Shown here in pieces: positions 1 to 43,731 of a stretch of 64,000 bases of DNA; position 1 is the first letter of the stretch, and each line of letters starts with the position of its first letter. Location: the NCBI GenBank assembly GCA_030141605.1, contig JAQGDQ010000258.1:97001-161000 (forward strand), read 5' to 3'. The translations under genes and the position numbers were made by a program. A model generated the notes under the pieces. The model saw nothing but the letters and a program-made list of their open reading frames with translations, did not search any database and was not told the origin of the DNA. Origin of the DNA: Tubiluchus corallicola. Its lineage: Eukaryota; Priapulida; Priapulimorpha; Priapulimorphida; Tubiluchidae.

Positions 1-257
1 AGTTTCTTAGCGTGATCACACTGATCACTCACATATAAGATGTGTTCCACATGTTATATAATGGTTATGTCAGGTCATTTCAACTTTTCCAACGCTTCAT
101 TGTGCTCCTTCATGGACTGTCTGCCTATGTTACCCATTGGCAATTAAATGCAGTACCTAGAATTTCATTATTAAAGTATATCTAAATTCAGTATTGAATA
201 TTATAGAGTGTATACCCCGTGCAAAGTGAAAATATTTTGACTTGGCTTCTTTTGCAG

Positions 258-2121
258 GTGCTTTCAGAAAATGATGGTATATATCGAGTACGAGTGCTCT
301 CAAAGCAAAACGGTTATGTTTCTACTTTTGTAAAAGCGGTTGGTGTCTATTGTCTTGCTTAGCCGTGTTTACCAGGCATCTAGAAATGCATATGTATTAT
401 TGTGTATCCAGCTGCATAAAAACGCCTACAAAATAGCTATGGAATAAATAATGCAAGTAGTTTACGGGACACGCATGTACAGTACTATGGAAAGCCCGTA
501 TGGAAAGATTGCAATAGGTGATAGTCTGTTTTTCTGCATTTGCAGATCCAAAATGCAATTTACTGATAAATGTGTGCATTAAAAACAAAGTGATATTTGT
601 CAATAATGGATTTATGTTCTATAACATATGCAAAATTCCGGATGTCTGGTAAACAAGGCTTTAGCAGTGTTTTGCAAAAGGATATTTCTGAAATGTTTAT
701 TTCTTATACGATTTAGCGTGCGACAATCTGGAATCCAGTACTCATTGGTGGGCCTTTTCAACATTGGTGTTTGTAACCAGACCAGAACCTAGTGCATTGT
801 CAATGGCAATTATCTAAGACCACCCACTGATCTGGCAAAGATATCTTAACCACATACAGGTGTTTATATACATCCTTCTTCAACGAGACTAAAACGGCCA
901 GAATCAGTGTGCCGAATGAAGCCGTCCAAAGCAAGTATTGAACCCAAGTTGTCGGCTTAATTTCGGACATGAAGCACATCTGCGCATCTGCGAAGCTATT
1001 TTGCCCCGATATCACTATTATAATGTTATTAATGATTTTGCTCAAAACAAATAAAAGAAATTGATAATGTGTTGGGTTTGTAGTTGTTTTGAATTAAAGT
1101 ACAGAATGCTGACAACCAGTTTTATATTATATTATTATATTATTTGTAATAGTAAAGTTATAGCATGATGCTTGTTCTTAGTGCTCTCTGTATGAGTCTG
1201 GTTTGTCTGATATCATTCGACTTCATATGGATGAATCAACCACTTTGCTTGGTGTTTCCATGACAACGGTTCCAGCTTTGTGTCAAGGTGTTGAACTGGA
1301 AGACATAGAGGACATAGTTACATTTAACACATCCCTAGAAATTACACAAACGGTGCTGGGACCAACGTAAGTTTTTTATTGAAAATTGTAAGCAAAAGTT
1401 TATAGTACTGTATAGATTATTAGTCATATTTGTTTCATTTGTTTACTTGCTAGTGTAATTATTTGTTATATTTATGTTTATCTGATTGTTGTTTTGATAA
1501 GAATGCAAATCTTTAACAAAGTGTAACATCATTGTTGTGAACATAAGATTATTGCTTTGAGCTGTGGTTTTATTTTTGCAGAATTTTTATTTTTATTTTA
1601 GGCCAGATACAGCTACATATCTGCAAAAGCTAAATAAGGAACGAGAATCAAAAGCCAAGGGAGAGCAAGACAATCGATCATTTCTAGCAAAATATGTAAG
1701 CTGTTGTTACAATAATATATTAAATATTCTTGTTAGTTCTTCTCTGGATCACAAAGCTTGATTGTTAATTAGTAAACTGGTTCAGAGCAACATGATTAGA
1801 ATTCGAATGCCGATCAAACAACAGTTAGCATACAAATTTTACAACATTGTAGCCTGCAAGTTTGCTGCATGTTGGCTAAAAGGACCTTGTTAAGCCACAC
1901 ACACAATGTAATCACACTAAAATTTATTCATTTAAGTAGTTGTCAGGACTTGTTCTGAGCTAAAATATATATAATTAAAATTCACTTTTTTATCTTTATA
2001 TAAACATTCAATATTAGTAATATTTATGTTTCAGTGGATGTACATAGTACCTGTCGTCATCTTTATGCTCATTTCTAGCGCAGCTGATCCAAATGCTGCT
2101 GGAGGAGGAGGTGGGAGGTAG
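258..2121 (+). CDS. EMC10: ER membrane protein complex subunit 10 (3' part)
   Basis: Four coding exons are visible: 258-338, 1182-1366, 1602-1695 and 2035-2121 (stop TAG 2119-2121). Phases 0, 2 and 0 join into one frame of 148 codons. Family knowledge: EMC10 is a luminal/membrane subunit of the ER membrane protein complex, which inserts transmembrane segments. Seen: the lead exon ends in a YVSTFVKA stretch like the vertebrate YVSSFVPA. The next holds CSLYESGLSD and FNTSLEI (human FNTSVQL). The third carries the charged KERESKAKG and ends SFLAKY. The last reads WMYIVPVVIFMLISS, a single membrane span, then a Gly-rich tail ending in Arg. That tail is a hallmark of animal EMC10. The donor after the 258-338 exon (GCG|GTTGGT) is weak but the phase fits. 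The start codon and signal peptide lie left of the window or in an exon I could not find in 1-257. Confidence 0.9.
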
Positions 2122-4663
2122 CCCAGTATCAGTGCAGCATGGTCAGTGCAAAGAAGCCTTGTGATATATTTGTACAAATGTTTAATATTCATCAAGTTGC
2201 AATAGATTTGTATTTTTTGTTCAAATGCTCCTGTAAATAGGCATCACTGCATTTTGGCAGTGGGTCTATGAATTAAAGCTATGTAGTGATAGGATTCTAT
2301 ATGTTCCTGTCAATGAATTGCTTTCTAGCAATATTCAATTGTTAAATCAACATTGTACATGGAAAATTCAGACACTATGACATTCACCTATCAACTGTTT
2401 GCTATCTGCTGGGTCTAGCGGTTTGCTGCTCACACCTTTGCATGCTGGTATGACCAAGTCGTATCAACTAAATGTTATGACCACAAATGTAATATAAATT
2501 TACACATATAATGGAGGTACATTAGCAGACACAAGAGTAAAACTTTCATAAGCACCATTGATTTGTTTATTGTTGTTTGCACTCATACTTTCTGTGCTGA
2601 ATAAACAAGTAACTACTCGCAAATCTTTTGTTACGTAAATTATGTAGTTTTATTTTGTCGGATAGCACAAAAAATTCTGACTCTGCATACAATTTGCAAG
2701 GAAATAGGTGAACATTAAACAACTACTGAAACTCGTTATTAATAAATTTCAACTAGAACTGTAGTAAATTTATAATCTAGCAAACTGTCATCAAACAGAT
2801 GGCACTTAGAACGTAACCACAGATGGCAAACTAAATATCAACTCCCATGTTTGCAAGCATTATTATATTAGTCAATACGGAGTGAATTAATTGGGCGCAT
2901 TGACCATTACTGAGGACCAGCTTAAAAATAAATGGTGTGTGCATAGTTTAGCATAGCAACTGAAAAAAGTGTCGCAAATTAGAGACACCTCATCATAAAA
3001 ATTGCACTAATAAAACAAAATCGGAAACCGCGCAAGTTTCACTTTATCAAGAGGAAAAAAATAGCAATTTGCTCTACTACATTAAGTTTTAGTGAACAGC
3101 TTTTGCAAACTAGACAAATTTTGGGACGTAAAAACGAACTACTGCTATAGCATATTTTAGTAATTAGCTATACATTTTGATTACAGTGTATATGTACGTT
3201 TTCAGTTATTAATAAAAAAATTTGTTTAAAAAATGCAGAGTGTCAGGCCACATGAGCCCACACAAAACGCTTTCTGCAAGATGAGTTCGCTACTTGCTCA
3301 GAAATATAAGTACCCTGATACACTGTCTCATTGAGTAACATTGCTCTGTACTACTCCCATTTTAGTATTTAAACAAAACGCAATTCACCTGGGAAAACTG
3401 ATCCTTCTTACGCATTAAGATGAGCAAGCGTTAGTCACAATTCATTTGCAGTTTGCTACATTTGTAACAGCTACCATGAAGCAACTTACATAAACAAAAT
3501 AAAGACTCATTTATCATGACATAACTAAATTACGCATTTATACTATTAAAATAAATGTAATGGACAACAGAAGCAAGCTAATTTACATTGTACAACACAA
3601 GATAAAATATATGATCACTCATAATGTTAGCAAAATATAAATTTACAAATTTATACAAACATTTAAATGATAAAATTTACTATGACTATTAGAATGTCAA
3701 TTTCTGAACAAGTCCACAAAGTCTTATGTACTGTTAGTTCAAAGCACAAATTCAGTTTGTCTCACTTGCTAGGATTTACATTGTACTTGAAAATCTGACA
3801 TATTTTGACAGAAATACCCGAAATCGTATCTATAAAAACACAAAATTGGCGGGTATTGCTATCACATTTTTTAATGGAATTCATGCATTATTCTATTGTT
3901 GCTATTTCTCTTGCGACATTGAAGCATTATGGTAATATGACTGAAAGTACAATATGAGGTATAGCCTGAGCAGTGCTCTAGTGTACTAATCTGGAATACT
4001 GCTAAATAATCACAGAATTATATACATTTCTTATTAATTCTATGCTACACCTAATAACATAAGACACAAGTTCCTTTACTTTGAGGTAAAATCGTGCAAA
4101 TTAACCAACTATGGAGGGGTTGCCTCTAATGTTTAATAATAAAAAATTATTTTTAACAGTAAATAAACACAAAAAAATACAAAACTTAACAAAAACCTTA
4201 AAGTTACTCAACACTCTTGAGTGTAATTTCCTTTCATTTGCCTAAATGTTGTAGATCTGCTCAGCAAGTTACATACCAGAGCAGTAAAATAATTAAATTT
4301 TGCTATTAGTAACTAATGCTTTGGCATAATTTTAATTGGTTACATTTCTGAAACAATATGAATATTAGTGTCAAGTTATACATACTTTTGAGGACAAGTT
4401 ATAGTGTATATATTTTTTTTTTGTAACCCTTCTTTCACTACTTACAAATTTGAGCTTTTGCCAGTTTCTTAAAATAGGTTTGTGCATTCGTTAGAATCGG
4501 GTTGATTAGCAACAGAACATAAACATAAAAATAATAACAATAAAATTATATATGCATTTTATATGTACATCAAACAAATTAATCGCTAATAATGACAAAG
4601 AAACATGGCAGGATAATAATATCAATATAAACAACCAAAATCACTATATTTCTAGCACTCTAA
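2122..4663. other. Convergent intergenic / 3' UTR region
   Basis: AT-rich sequence between the stop codons of EMC10 (+) and USP32 (-). It must hold both 3' UTRs. No open frame of note, no recognised repeat. The two genes are tail-to-tail, so transcripts may overlap here, but nothing in the sequence proves it. Confidence 0.6.
2600..2605 (+). terminator. Candidate EMC10 poly(A) signal
   Basis: AATAAA lies about 480 bp after the EMC10 stop. An ATTAAA variant at about 2271 is an earlier alternative. Choice between them is inference. Confidence 0.35.
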
Positions 4664-36337
<31,674 letters not shown>

Positions 36338-36900
36338 CTTTTGGAAATTTATCAAGTTACTTAACGGGCAAATTACTAAAATCCAGCAGAATTTTTAAGA
36401 AACTCATAGTGTAAGTCGCCATTATTGTCACGTGACTCTGTTGACCACATCCGGGCTATAGTGCAGCCCAGAAAGTAGTCAAAACGTGTCGTTTCAAGAT
36501 TACTGGGCATGAGCAACGTACTCCCAAGTCGAAACGAAACAAGATTATTTATGGCCTTTTGAAGCCTAGTTTAATACAACGATTCATGGTTGAGCTCATC
36601 CATTTATTTGTTATGAATTATTTATTATTTTCTTTCCTTATTCAACCTTTTTTCTGTCGGGCACTTGACAAGTGATAAGCAGTAAACCGGAATTTCTACT
36701 TATTATATTGGTATATGTGACAGTACCGGAATCTAGCTAATTATTAGCAACAGTTGTTTAGGATAAGATCATGGCAGATAGTTTTTGTACAATGCAACAT
36801 CTTGTTGACTGATAACATAGTGTTTCATAATATTGCAATTTTCATGTGTAAAACTAATAGCAAATTATTATCCAAGTTCTTGAAAAATCCTGTCAAACTG
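36338..36900. promoter_or_regulatory. Region upstream of USP32
   Basis: Should contain the USP32 5' UTR and promoter. I see no TATA box or other defined element. The first 150 bp upstream of the ATG is somewhat richer in G+C than the rest. Confidence 0.3.
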
Positions 36901-36901
36901 A

Positions 36902-37107
36902 ATGCAAGATTTCATAATACACGATTTAATTAATACTTTCTTCCATATGTCCGTACGACTGCTGCTAAGCATTTCATTTCCTTTACTGGGCCATTAATTT
37001 GGAACTATCTACGTAATCATATAAAATCAGAACATAGTATTTATAAATCTAAAAAAAGCCTCAATCTCTTTGTTATGGACCATAATCCAAATATTTATAA
37101 TCTGTAA
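36902..37107 (+). mobile_element. LINE reverse-transcriptase C-terminal relic
   Basis: One internal stop, then a readable frame: FLPYVRTTAAKHFISFTGPL, IWNYLRNHIKS, ending MDHNPNIYNL and a stop. The RT-xx-xx-FSFxGPxLWNxLPxxIK pattern is the usual C-terminus of non-LTR retrotransposon ORF2. The 3' tail follows, rich in AAGAAGAAC. Confidence 0.65.
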
Positions 37108-37737
37108 TGTTTCATTTCACACTCAAAGAAGAACAAGAGTGGACTATACTCCATAACAAGAAGAAGTAAAAGAAACTTTGTAGGTGGGTGGACATAATCT
37201 GACTCCTCTCACCATTTTCAGTTGTATTTGCCTTGCTGATTTATTTACATTTATTACATTCTTAGGTCATGTGAATCTAATTTTTTACGTTTTTATTTTA
37301 TTTCTCTCACTTTTGTATTATATTTTTGATATCCTTTCGCTTTTCATACTCCTTTTCTTCACATTAACCACCCTTTATTTTTGCATCTATGCTTTTCTTT
37401 CTATTTGCCATATTGGGCCTGACAAGTTTTCTTTTTGGACAGGTGGTATAATTAGCCACTTTCGAATGTATTATATAATTTGAATCTGAATTTTTGAAAA
37501 ATTGGCAAAGATGCCTATGAGATAATTTCTACAGGTAGTCCTTTTTGGGTTTTTTATTTTGAAAATTATCCATCTCGTGTTGTTGGGATTTACAAATAAC
37601 TGATTTATGACAAACCAGCAAATTTTGAAGTAGGTAGGAGTAAATAGTATAAACCGCTTACTGTATTTATTCATTCACAATATTTTGCCAAAATTCTTGT
37701 CTTCATGAGGTCAGTAAACCTTGCCATTCCCATTCCT

Positions 37738-38505
37738 TTACTGTTGCTTGATATTCAAACATTCAAAGTTGCGTTTTGTCTCTTCTACATATTTTGTTAT
37801 GTACTCCTTAATTTTGTCTTTTAATGTTGTCAGTTCGCCTTTCAATGTCACTGTGGGTTTAAAGGTGGCTTTTATATTGTACTTCCGAGACATACTTCCT
37901 ATCCTGTGACTTGTGCCATGCACATGTGAGAATGTGGATGAGTTGTCCATCTCTTCTGATCTTGATCTTCGGCTGTTGTAGCATTTTGTAAGCTATTTCT
38001 TCCCTTTACTGCATCTCTCTTTCTATCTGTTTAGTCAAACCTCAGTGGGATATCCGTTTGCCTCTAATGCTGTCCGAATCGTCTTTTCCTCACCAAGTTT
38101 TGCCCTTTTTGAAGAAGGGATAGTTTGTGCTCCATGTAGTAATGTGCTTGCAGCTTTCTTGTGTATGATGTCTTGTGCACTTCTGACTGGAAGTCCAAAC
38201 AGCATTCCGTATGCGTTTGTTTTCTCTAGACAGGTACAGATAGCTTGATGAGTATCTTTTTTATTATGAGATCCAGGGAGGGTAATTATGATTATTGATC
38301 ATATTTTCTTCAGTAAATTTGATATTCAGGTTTACACTGCTTCAGGAAGGCACCAAAATCGTTTACTTTCAGGATAGACAACTTGTTGTTAATCACATAT
38401 CTCCGAATGTGTTAACAGCAATTTATTCAATAGTCTCCATTGCGATGATTGCCACAGTTACTGAGAATGGCATCAGTGGTGATCCCATTGCGGTTCCATG
38501 TATGT
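37738..38505 (-). mobile_element. Penelope-like element, broken reverse transcriptase
   Basis: Read from high to low coordinates. At 38505 the frame gives HGTAMGSPL and AMETIE, the Penelope RT block (GTAMGSPxSPxVANxxME). After stops and frameshifts come LPSLDLIIKKD, then HKKAASTLLHGAQTIPSS and ALEANGYPTE (family: LLxRAxTI ... ALxxNGYP). Last, at 37738-37950, GTSHRIGSMSRKYNIKATF follows, the linker typical just before the GIY-YIG nuclease. No GIY-YIG motif is visible. Nonfunctional. Confidence 0.7.
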
Positions 38506-38510
38506 AGTGA

Positions 38511-38690
38511 CACAAAGGGTATTCAAGTTCGTCAACATAACTTAAAGCTTACAAAGCGGCACGTTCGACTCACACAGACTCACAGTTACCTTTGTAGTTG
38601 TTTTTATACAAAATTACAATTGTGTGGAATTCTCTGCCATTTGTAGTAGTAAATGAGACATGTGTATCGTGTCAACATCTATAATCATAA
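38511..38690 (+). mobile_element. LINE ORF2 C-terminal relic
   Basis: VRQHNLKLTKRHVRLTQT, then in the next frame TIVWNSLPFVVVNETCVS. This matches the HxLKLxKxxxRxxxR ... VxxWNSLPxxVVxA end of CR1/L2-type LINEs, with a frameshift near 38605. It abuts the Penelope relic on the other strand. Confidence 0.65.
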
Positions 38691-38795
38691 AAACATTAGA
38701 GAAACATAGTTTATCTATATAAGCAGCATAAGGCGTGGTAATAGTAGTTTTAGTAGTTTATATATTAAACTATTATATATATATATATATATATA

Positions 38796-39472
38796 ATAAT
38801 AATAATCTTTATTTGCGATAAAAAAAAATCGATATTCATAACTGTAAAAGCATAAAAGAACGTCGCAGCATGAGAATAAAAATTCACACAACTGTTAAAG
38901 GCAAATGCGTCCATTGCAAACTAAGAACTACTGTGCCAAAAATTGAAAACAAAATATACATTATACTGTTACACGCAAATTATAATAGACTATATACAAC
39001 ATATACATACAATTTAAAATGGACGTGGGTAAATAAAATTTGCGGATGAATATATATTATGGTTTACGTATGTAGGGTTATCCAGAAATGCTACAGGAAA
39101 GCTGTACAGAAAGGTCGTTTCACAGATATGTAATTTAATTTACTTTATTTGAACATCTGACAACATTACAGTGTGCTGGAACAACTAGCGGCCTAATTGC
39201 AAATATATCGATTTTTCCTTTTGTCTTTTTTGACAAATGAAGTCGTTTTGCAAAAAACTGCTTATTTTCAAGAAGTCTCCAGAGTTAGTGTTCACAGCAT
39301 AGCAATTAAAATCAAAATGATTGGTTACAGTGAATAAAAACAAGAAATCTTTACATGTAATTACAGTCAGCAATGACTTAGAATAAGAAATGTAGCAATA
39401 GTTCAAGACACGCTCATTAGAATATAAGCGAAATTTTGCTAAAGTATACAGGGCACGGAGATCGTCATCCAA
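38796..39472 (-). mobile_element. Possible LINE 3' end
   Basis: On the minus strand the segment ends in AATAAAGATTATTATTATT next to a TA run, the kind of 3' end seen in many LINEs. A 95-codon open frame (39185-39472) begins MDDDLRALYTLAKFRLYSNE, loosely like LINE C-terminal LYxLAKF sequences. Weak evidence. Confidence 0.3.
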
Positions 39473-40336
39473 ACAATAATAATAGTCGCTATATTTTTCT
39501 GTTTTTATATTAAGTTGTTTGGCGTATCTTTAGAAGTTTTTTGAAGTAATTCTATGTAACGGAGTTAAGATAAAATAACACAGTTAGTGAAGTGTGCTAC
39601 AAAAAGTCATCTACCTAAGGCAAATTTGGAAACCTCAACTAAGTTTGGATAACTTCTTCCGGTAGTACATTCTACGAGGATGTACGGTTATCCTTTGGAG
39701 TTTGTGAAGTGTTTAGCATAGAATTATAATTTGTTAATCACAGTCAATAGCGCCAAAGACGTCTTAAATATTTTTGTTCTGTACTGTAACAGCGATCCTT
39801 TGCTACAAAGGAAAAGAAATAGAAAAAATGTCTCCTATCCTGACTAATTAGAAACGTTGTCACATGACACAAATCATAACAAATATTTTGCATGTAAATA
39901 GCGATTTTTTGGAAGGTAGATGCAGAACCTGGTATGCTTCTTATATTTTGTTAGGAAATATTTGCCAAGTGTTTTCCTGTGCATTAAACATGTATTTTAT
40001 TTTACTATTAATCATGCTTAACTTTTGTCGATCCGCTGTGTGTGTTCGAAAATACTGTAGTTATAAAATGTAACGTTCGTATGGCGTACCGTTTGCTCTT
40101 GATTTATAATTTATAGTTGGCTGTTATTATGATAGGGGCGCGACTGTAACTGAAATTACTAACCTCTTATCTTCATAGTGCAATATATTTGAGTTTATAG
40201 TTAGGGCAGAGGTGTTTTATATAGAGTATTTGCGAAGAAGACTGGTGTATTTAATCCCGTTACTCTATTTATAGAAGAAGGCGCTTCTGCAGAAGTGATT
40301 TTAAAGCCGTGTTTGCTTCTTGTTTTGACAGACGTG

Positions 40337-43300
40337 ATGTCTTTGGTAGACGGTTCGCAGGTTCCTGGGATCGTTGTTGAATACACGGAAGGTATTTTTA
40401 TTTATACTAGTTGATAACTGCTACAGTTTCTACATATCTGTAACTACTATGCATAAGATTCGTTCAGTAGGCTGCATGGACATTACAAAGTATTAGTTAC
40501 ACATTTTTTATGTTCATTATATATATGCTGGTATTTGACTGGTACCTATTTTATTGTACTGATCGTTGGCTGCATACTACTATTTTTTAGATTTAATATA
40601 CTACTCCTCTTTAGAAATTATTTAACTGTCAATTATAAATCTATACTAAGATCACAGGCCAAGATAATTCTTATCGAGAAGTATATACATTTTAGAAAAA
40701 CTGTTTTGGTACAACGAATCGTAACATGTGATTCAATTCCAGTTATAGTAAGGCAAAATTTAATAGGAAAATTACACAACATAACATGAGACAATCAGAA
40801 GGAGGCCAACTTTTAAGACCAAAACCAAGAACAGACTATAGAAAAGCAAGACTACAGTATTCTGGAGCACTATTGTACAATAATGTCAATGCTAATCTTA
40901 GATTGAAATCGTCAGAAGCACAGCTTAAAACTGTTTACTACAAATACTTTTAAATTAGTCATATATATAGTGCGTTTAATTTAGATAACCATTATAAATT
41001 TTAGATGGACTTCAGATTTTTTATTAGGATCATATTTGCGTTTTAGAAGGCTACAAATTTGATCTGTTGTGCTTTTAAGTAACCATTATAGATTTTAGAT
41101 TATTTTTAGTTTTTGTTTTTTGGTTTATATAATACAGTGTTTTAGCTTTACTGGTCTTATCTAAAATTTTTATACATAATCATCGCTAATCTTTTGTGCT
41201 TTGATTTTTCTTGTCTACTCATTATCTTTTAATTTTACGATTTTCACTAGTTGGATTTTACATTGTTTTGTAATTCACATAATAATTCATAACTACTACT
41301 AGTTTACATATATTAATAACGTCCGTAGCTTTTATCCTTTCGTTTCATTTACATTTTCTTAATTGACAACTAGTTGTTTGTGATATTAGTCAATGATTTA
41401 CACCACAGTTAAGTTTTAACTTGCGCTTTTATTATTATTTTCTGTACATAATGTTAGTTTAATGTATAGTAATCTGCAGTATTTTTAATAGCTTCTATGC
41501 ATTTTATTTTTTGTGATTTTTTACTTATACTAACACTTGGACCATAATGGAAATAACATGTATGTATCATGTTTTTATGTATCCAAGAGAAAATTAATTT
41601 CTATTATTTTGTATGCAACTAATATGAAGATTATTATTAGTCACTTACAGCCAGTATTAGTCACGACACGAGAAGGTTGCAAACACATTTAACTGGGAAT
41701 TCTTTACTTTGACTTATGTGACTAATCACCACAGTGAAATTGACTGAATTCGTAGAAAGGTGGAACTGTTTAAACGAGTGTATCCAGAACTACGCCAGTA
41801 TGGCATATGTCGAGTTAAAGTGTTTTTACCCTGTTTATATGGATCTACTCTTGCAAATGGGTTCATATTATATGTAAACGTAGTGTTATATATAATAACT
41901 TTTCTGTGCCAACGGCCTAGCTAGCCAGGAGTCTCAATCGCTGGCAATCGCTATGTTGTTCCTTTGCTCATTATCGACAATGACCGTAGGCACAGTATAA
42001 TTAGGGATGTCTAAAGTTTTTTGTATTAGACTTAACGTACACATTTAATGTAATAATGTTGTAATTTAGTCATATTGTAATTTCTTTTCTCTTAGTTAAC
42101 ACGTAGAACTAAAACGTAGGTCTCGTATAATAGACCAGTAAACTTTTATTATTAAGCATGTACTTATTACTCTTGTTTCGTTGTCATTGTAAATATTATC
42201 ATTGTAAAAATGTAATATTCATCAATAATTATGTGCATGTTGGTACGGGGGCGAAATGCCATTTATTTTCGACTCCCCTCTACATTGTGAAGGTTCGATC
42301 CATTACGAAGCCATTGCATATCAGAATTGCAAAGCAGCTATAAGTAGCTGGTATGAAATAGTCTCATCTGTTCAGTCCGCAGACGGACAGGTGCGTTTAC
42401 CACCTAAGTACCTGTTCCATAGTCATGATCAGCATGAGGAATGCAGGAAAAGATTCTGGCTAGTTTTCATCTTAATTTTCTGTTTATATTTCTTCTCTGT
42501 TTTCGCATCTACAGCATTTGTCTGCAACATGGTTTGGCTGATCCAGATTTGAACCCTGGACCTCTTGACCGCCTCCGCAACAATATTTTAATTACTTGTT
42601 TTATTTGCACAGAGATGGTTTTGCAAAATCTTACTTTGTTTGTAGCCCATCCAGACGTTAAGTATTGAAATTTTTCGTATAGAAGCATCGGAATAGAAGC
42701 ATGGTAAACCAATAAATTTCAACTAGTTTACAAAACGTATTTCAGCGAAGATGTTTAGTACCATGTACGTGCAGAATATACAAACTGAAAACATTTATCA
42801 TACTCTAGGACCCGAAGAAGACGTTGACTTTGTTCCATTCAAGTTTGTCATCTACAACAAAGGTTTCAATTTGCGAGCGTGGACGTGTTATTTCACAGAA
42901 GACAAATTCATAGAAAATTACGATTTTCAACACAAGCCCGATTTTATCTCCAAAACATTTTGGAGCCTCATATTAAAGGTAAATTTGGAAGAGGGCAAGA
43001 GGTACATAATATGTAAAATTTGATGTGATTTGCATTATCTTATCAAGGAGTATCATAATAACATCGTGGAGTAAAATAAGATAATTGTTCTATACTTTAC
43101 AGCAAAACTACTATTAAAATTGGTTTCACTTTTTGCAACAAAGATTATAAACTGACAAAAGTTACCAGCTATTGCCATAACCCTAATCATGATTTTTCTG
43201 CTTGTAAATTCGCACAATTAAAAAAGCACAATTAAAAAATCGTCAATTTGAATCGCGACTTTGGTGATTGATTTAAATGATTCTTGTGTCTTGCTTGTGT

Positions 43301-43731
43301 TGTTAGAACATGCGTCCTGTGCATGTGTCTCTTGCATAAGTCATAATGGTATGTACAGTTTCATGATGCGTTTTGCAAGCATACGTCAACTCATGCAATG
43401 GACGTGAGCAAAGATTGCACCGTGTGAACAGGACATAAGGAAAGACCCAAATGACCCTTTATAAATACTATCGTAGTGTATCAGTGTTTTGATTCAAAGC
43501 AAAGAAACGATGTTACTTTTTTAATTGATTATTTTTCTGTTACTAAATTAGCGGGGAATATAGCCTTTAGACTTACTTTTGTATCATTTGTTTCAGTCAC
43601 ATAGCTGGTTAGAAGGTGAAGGAGCATGGAGACAAGAATTTGATTTCGTCAGGGAAAGGGACGGGAAGTGGACGGCAATTACTCGATGGGTGGATCCGGA
43701 GGGACACTGCCGGCTTATAAGAATCACCTGA
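40337..43731 (+). CDS. Unrecognised three-exon gene, 140-residue protein
   Basis: Exons 40337-40391, 42746-42978, 43597-43731. Junctions GAAG|GTATTT, TTTCAG|CG, AAAG|GTAAAT and TTTCAG|TC are good GT/AG sites, and phases 1 and 0 match, giving 141 codons with stop TGA 43729-43731. The protein starts MSLVDGSQVPGIVVEYTEAK, is rich in aromatic residues and charge, and ends DPEGHCRLIRIT. Other landmarks: GPEEDVDFVPFKFVIYNKGF, AWTCYFTEDKF, SHSWLEGEGAWRQEFDF, DGKWTAITRW. No signal peptide or membrane span. Alternating hydrophobic stretches suggest a beta-rich fold (inference). I recognise no family. The frame stays open upstream to 40205, so an earlier exon or start is possible. An AATAAA lies at about 44132. 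Intron 1 holds a LINE relic. Confidence 0.45.
40786..40953 (+). mobile_element. LINE ORF2 C-terminal relic
   Basis: Open frame of 55 codons: MRQSEGGQLLRPKPRTDYRK, LQYSGALLYNNVNANLR, ending VYYKYF. This is the LxLPKPRTxxxKxSFxYSGAxLWNxLPxxLR end of a LINE ORF2. It is uninterrupted to its natural stop, unlike the other relics nearby. Confidence 0.7.
42536..42592 (-). repeat. Possible tRNA-like SINE fragment
   Basis: The minus strand has CCAGGGTTCAAATCTGGATC, a B-box with short flanking pairing, and AGGCGGTCAAGAGGT before it. Too decayed to place; lies in intron 1 of the unrecognised gene. Confidence 0.25.

Noticed and set aside
1-257. Upstream EMC10 coding exon
   Set aside because: I found no frame with a donor in the right phase; the start is probably outside the window.
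42256-42552. 98-codon frame starting MPFIFDSPLHCEGS just before exon 2 of the unrecognised gene
   Set aside because: No acceptor precedes it and its donor (42390) is phase 0 while the next exon needs phase 1. The Phe-rich 3' part looks like T-rich intron.
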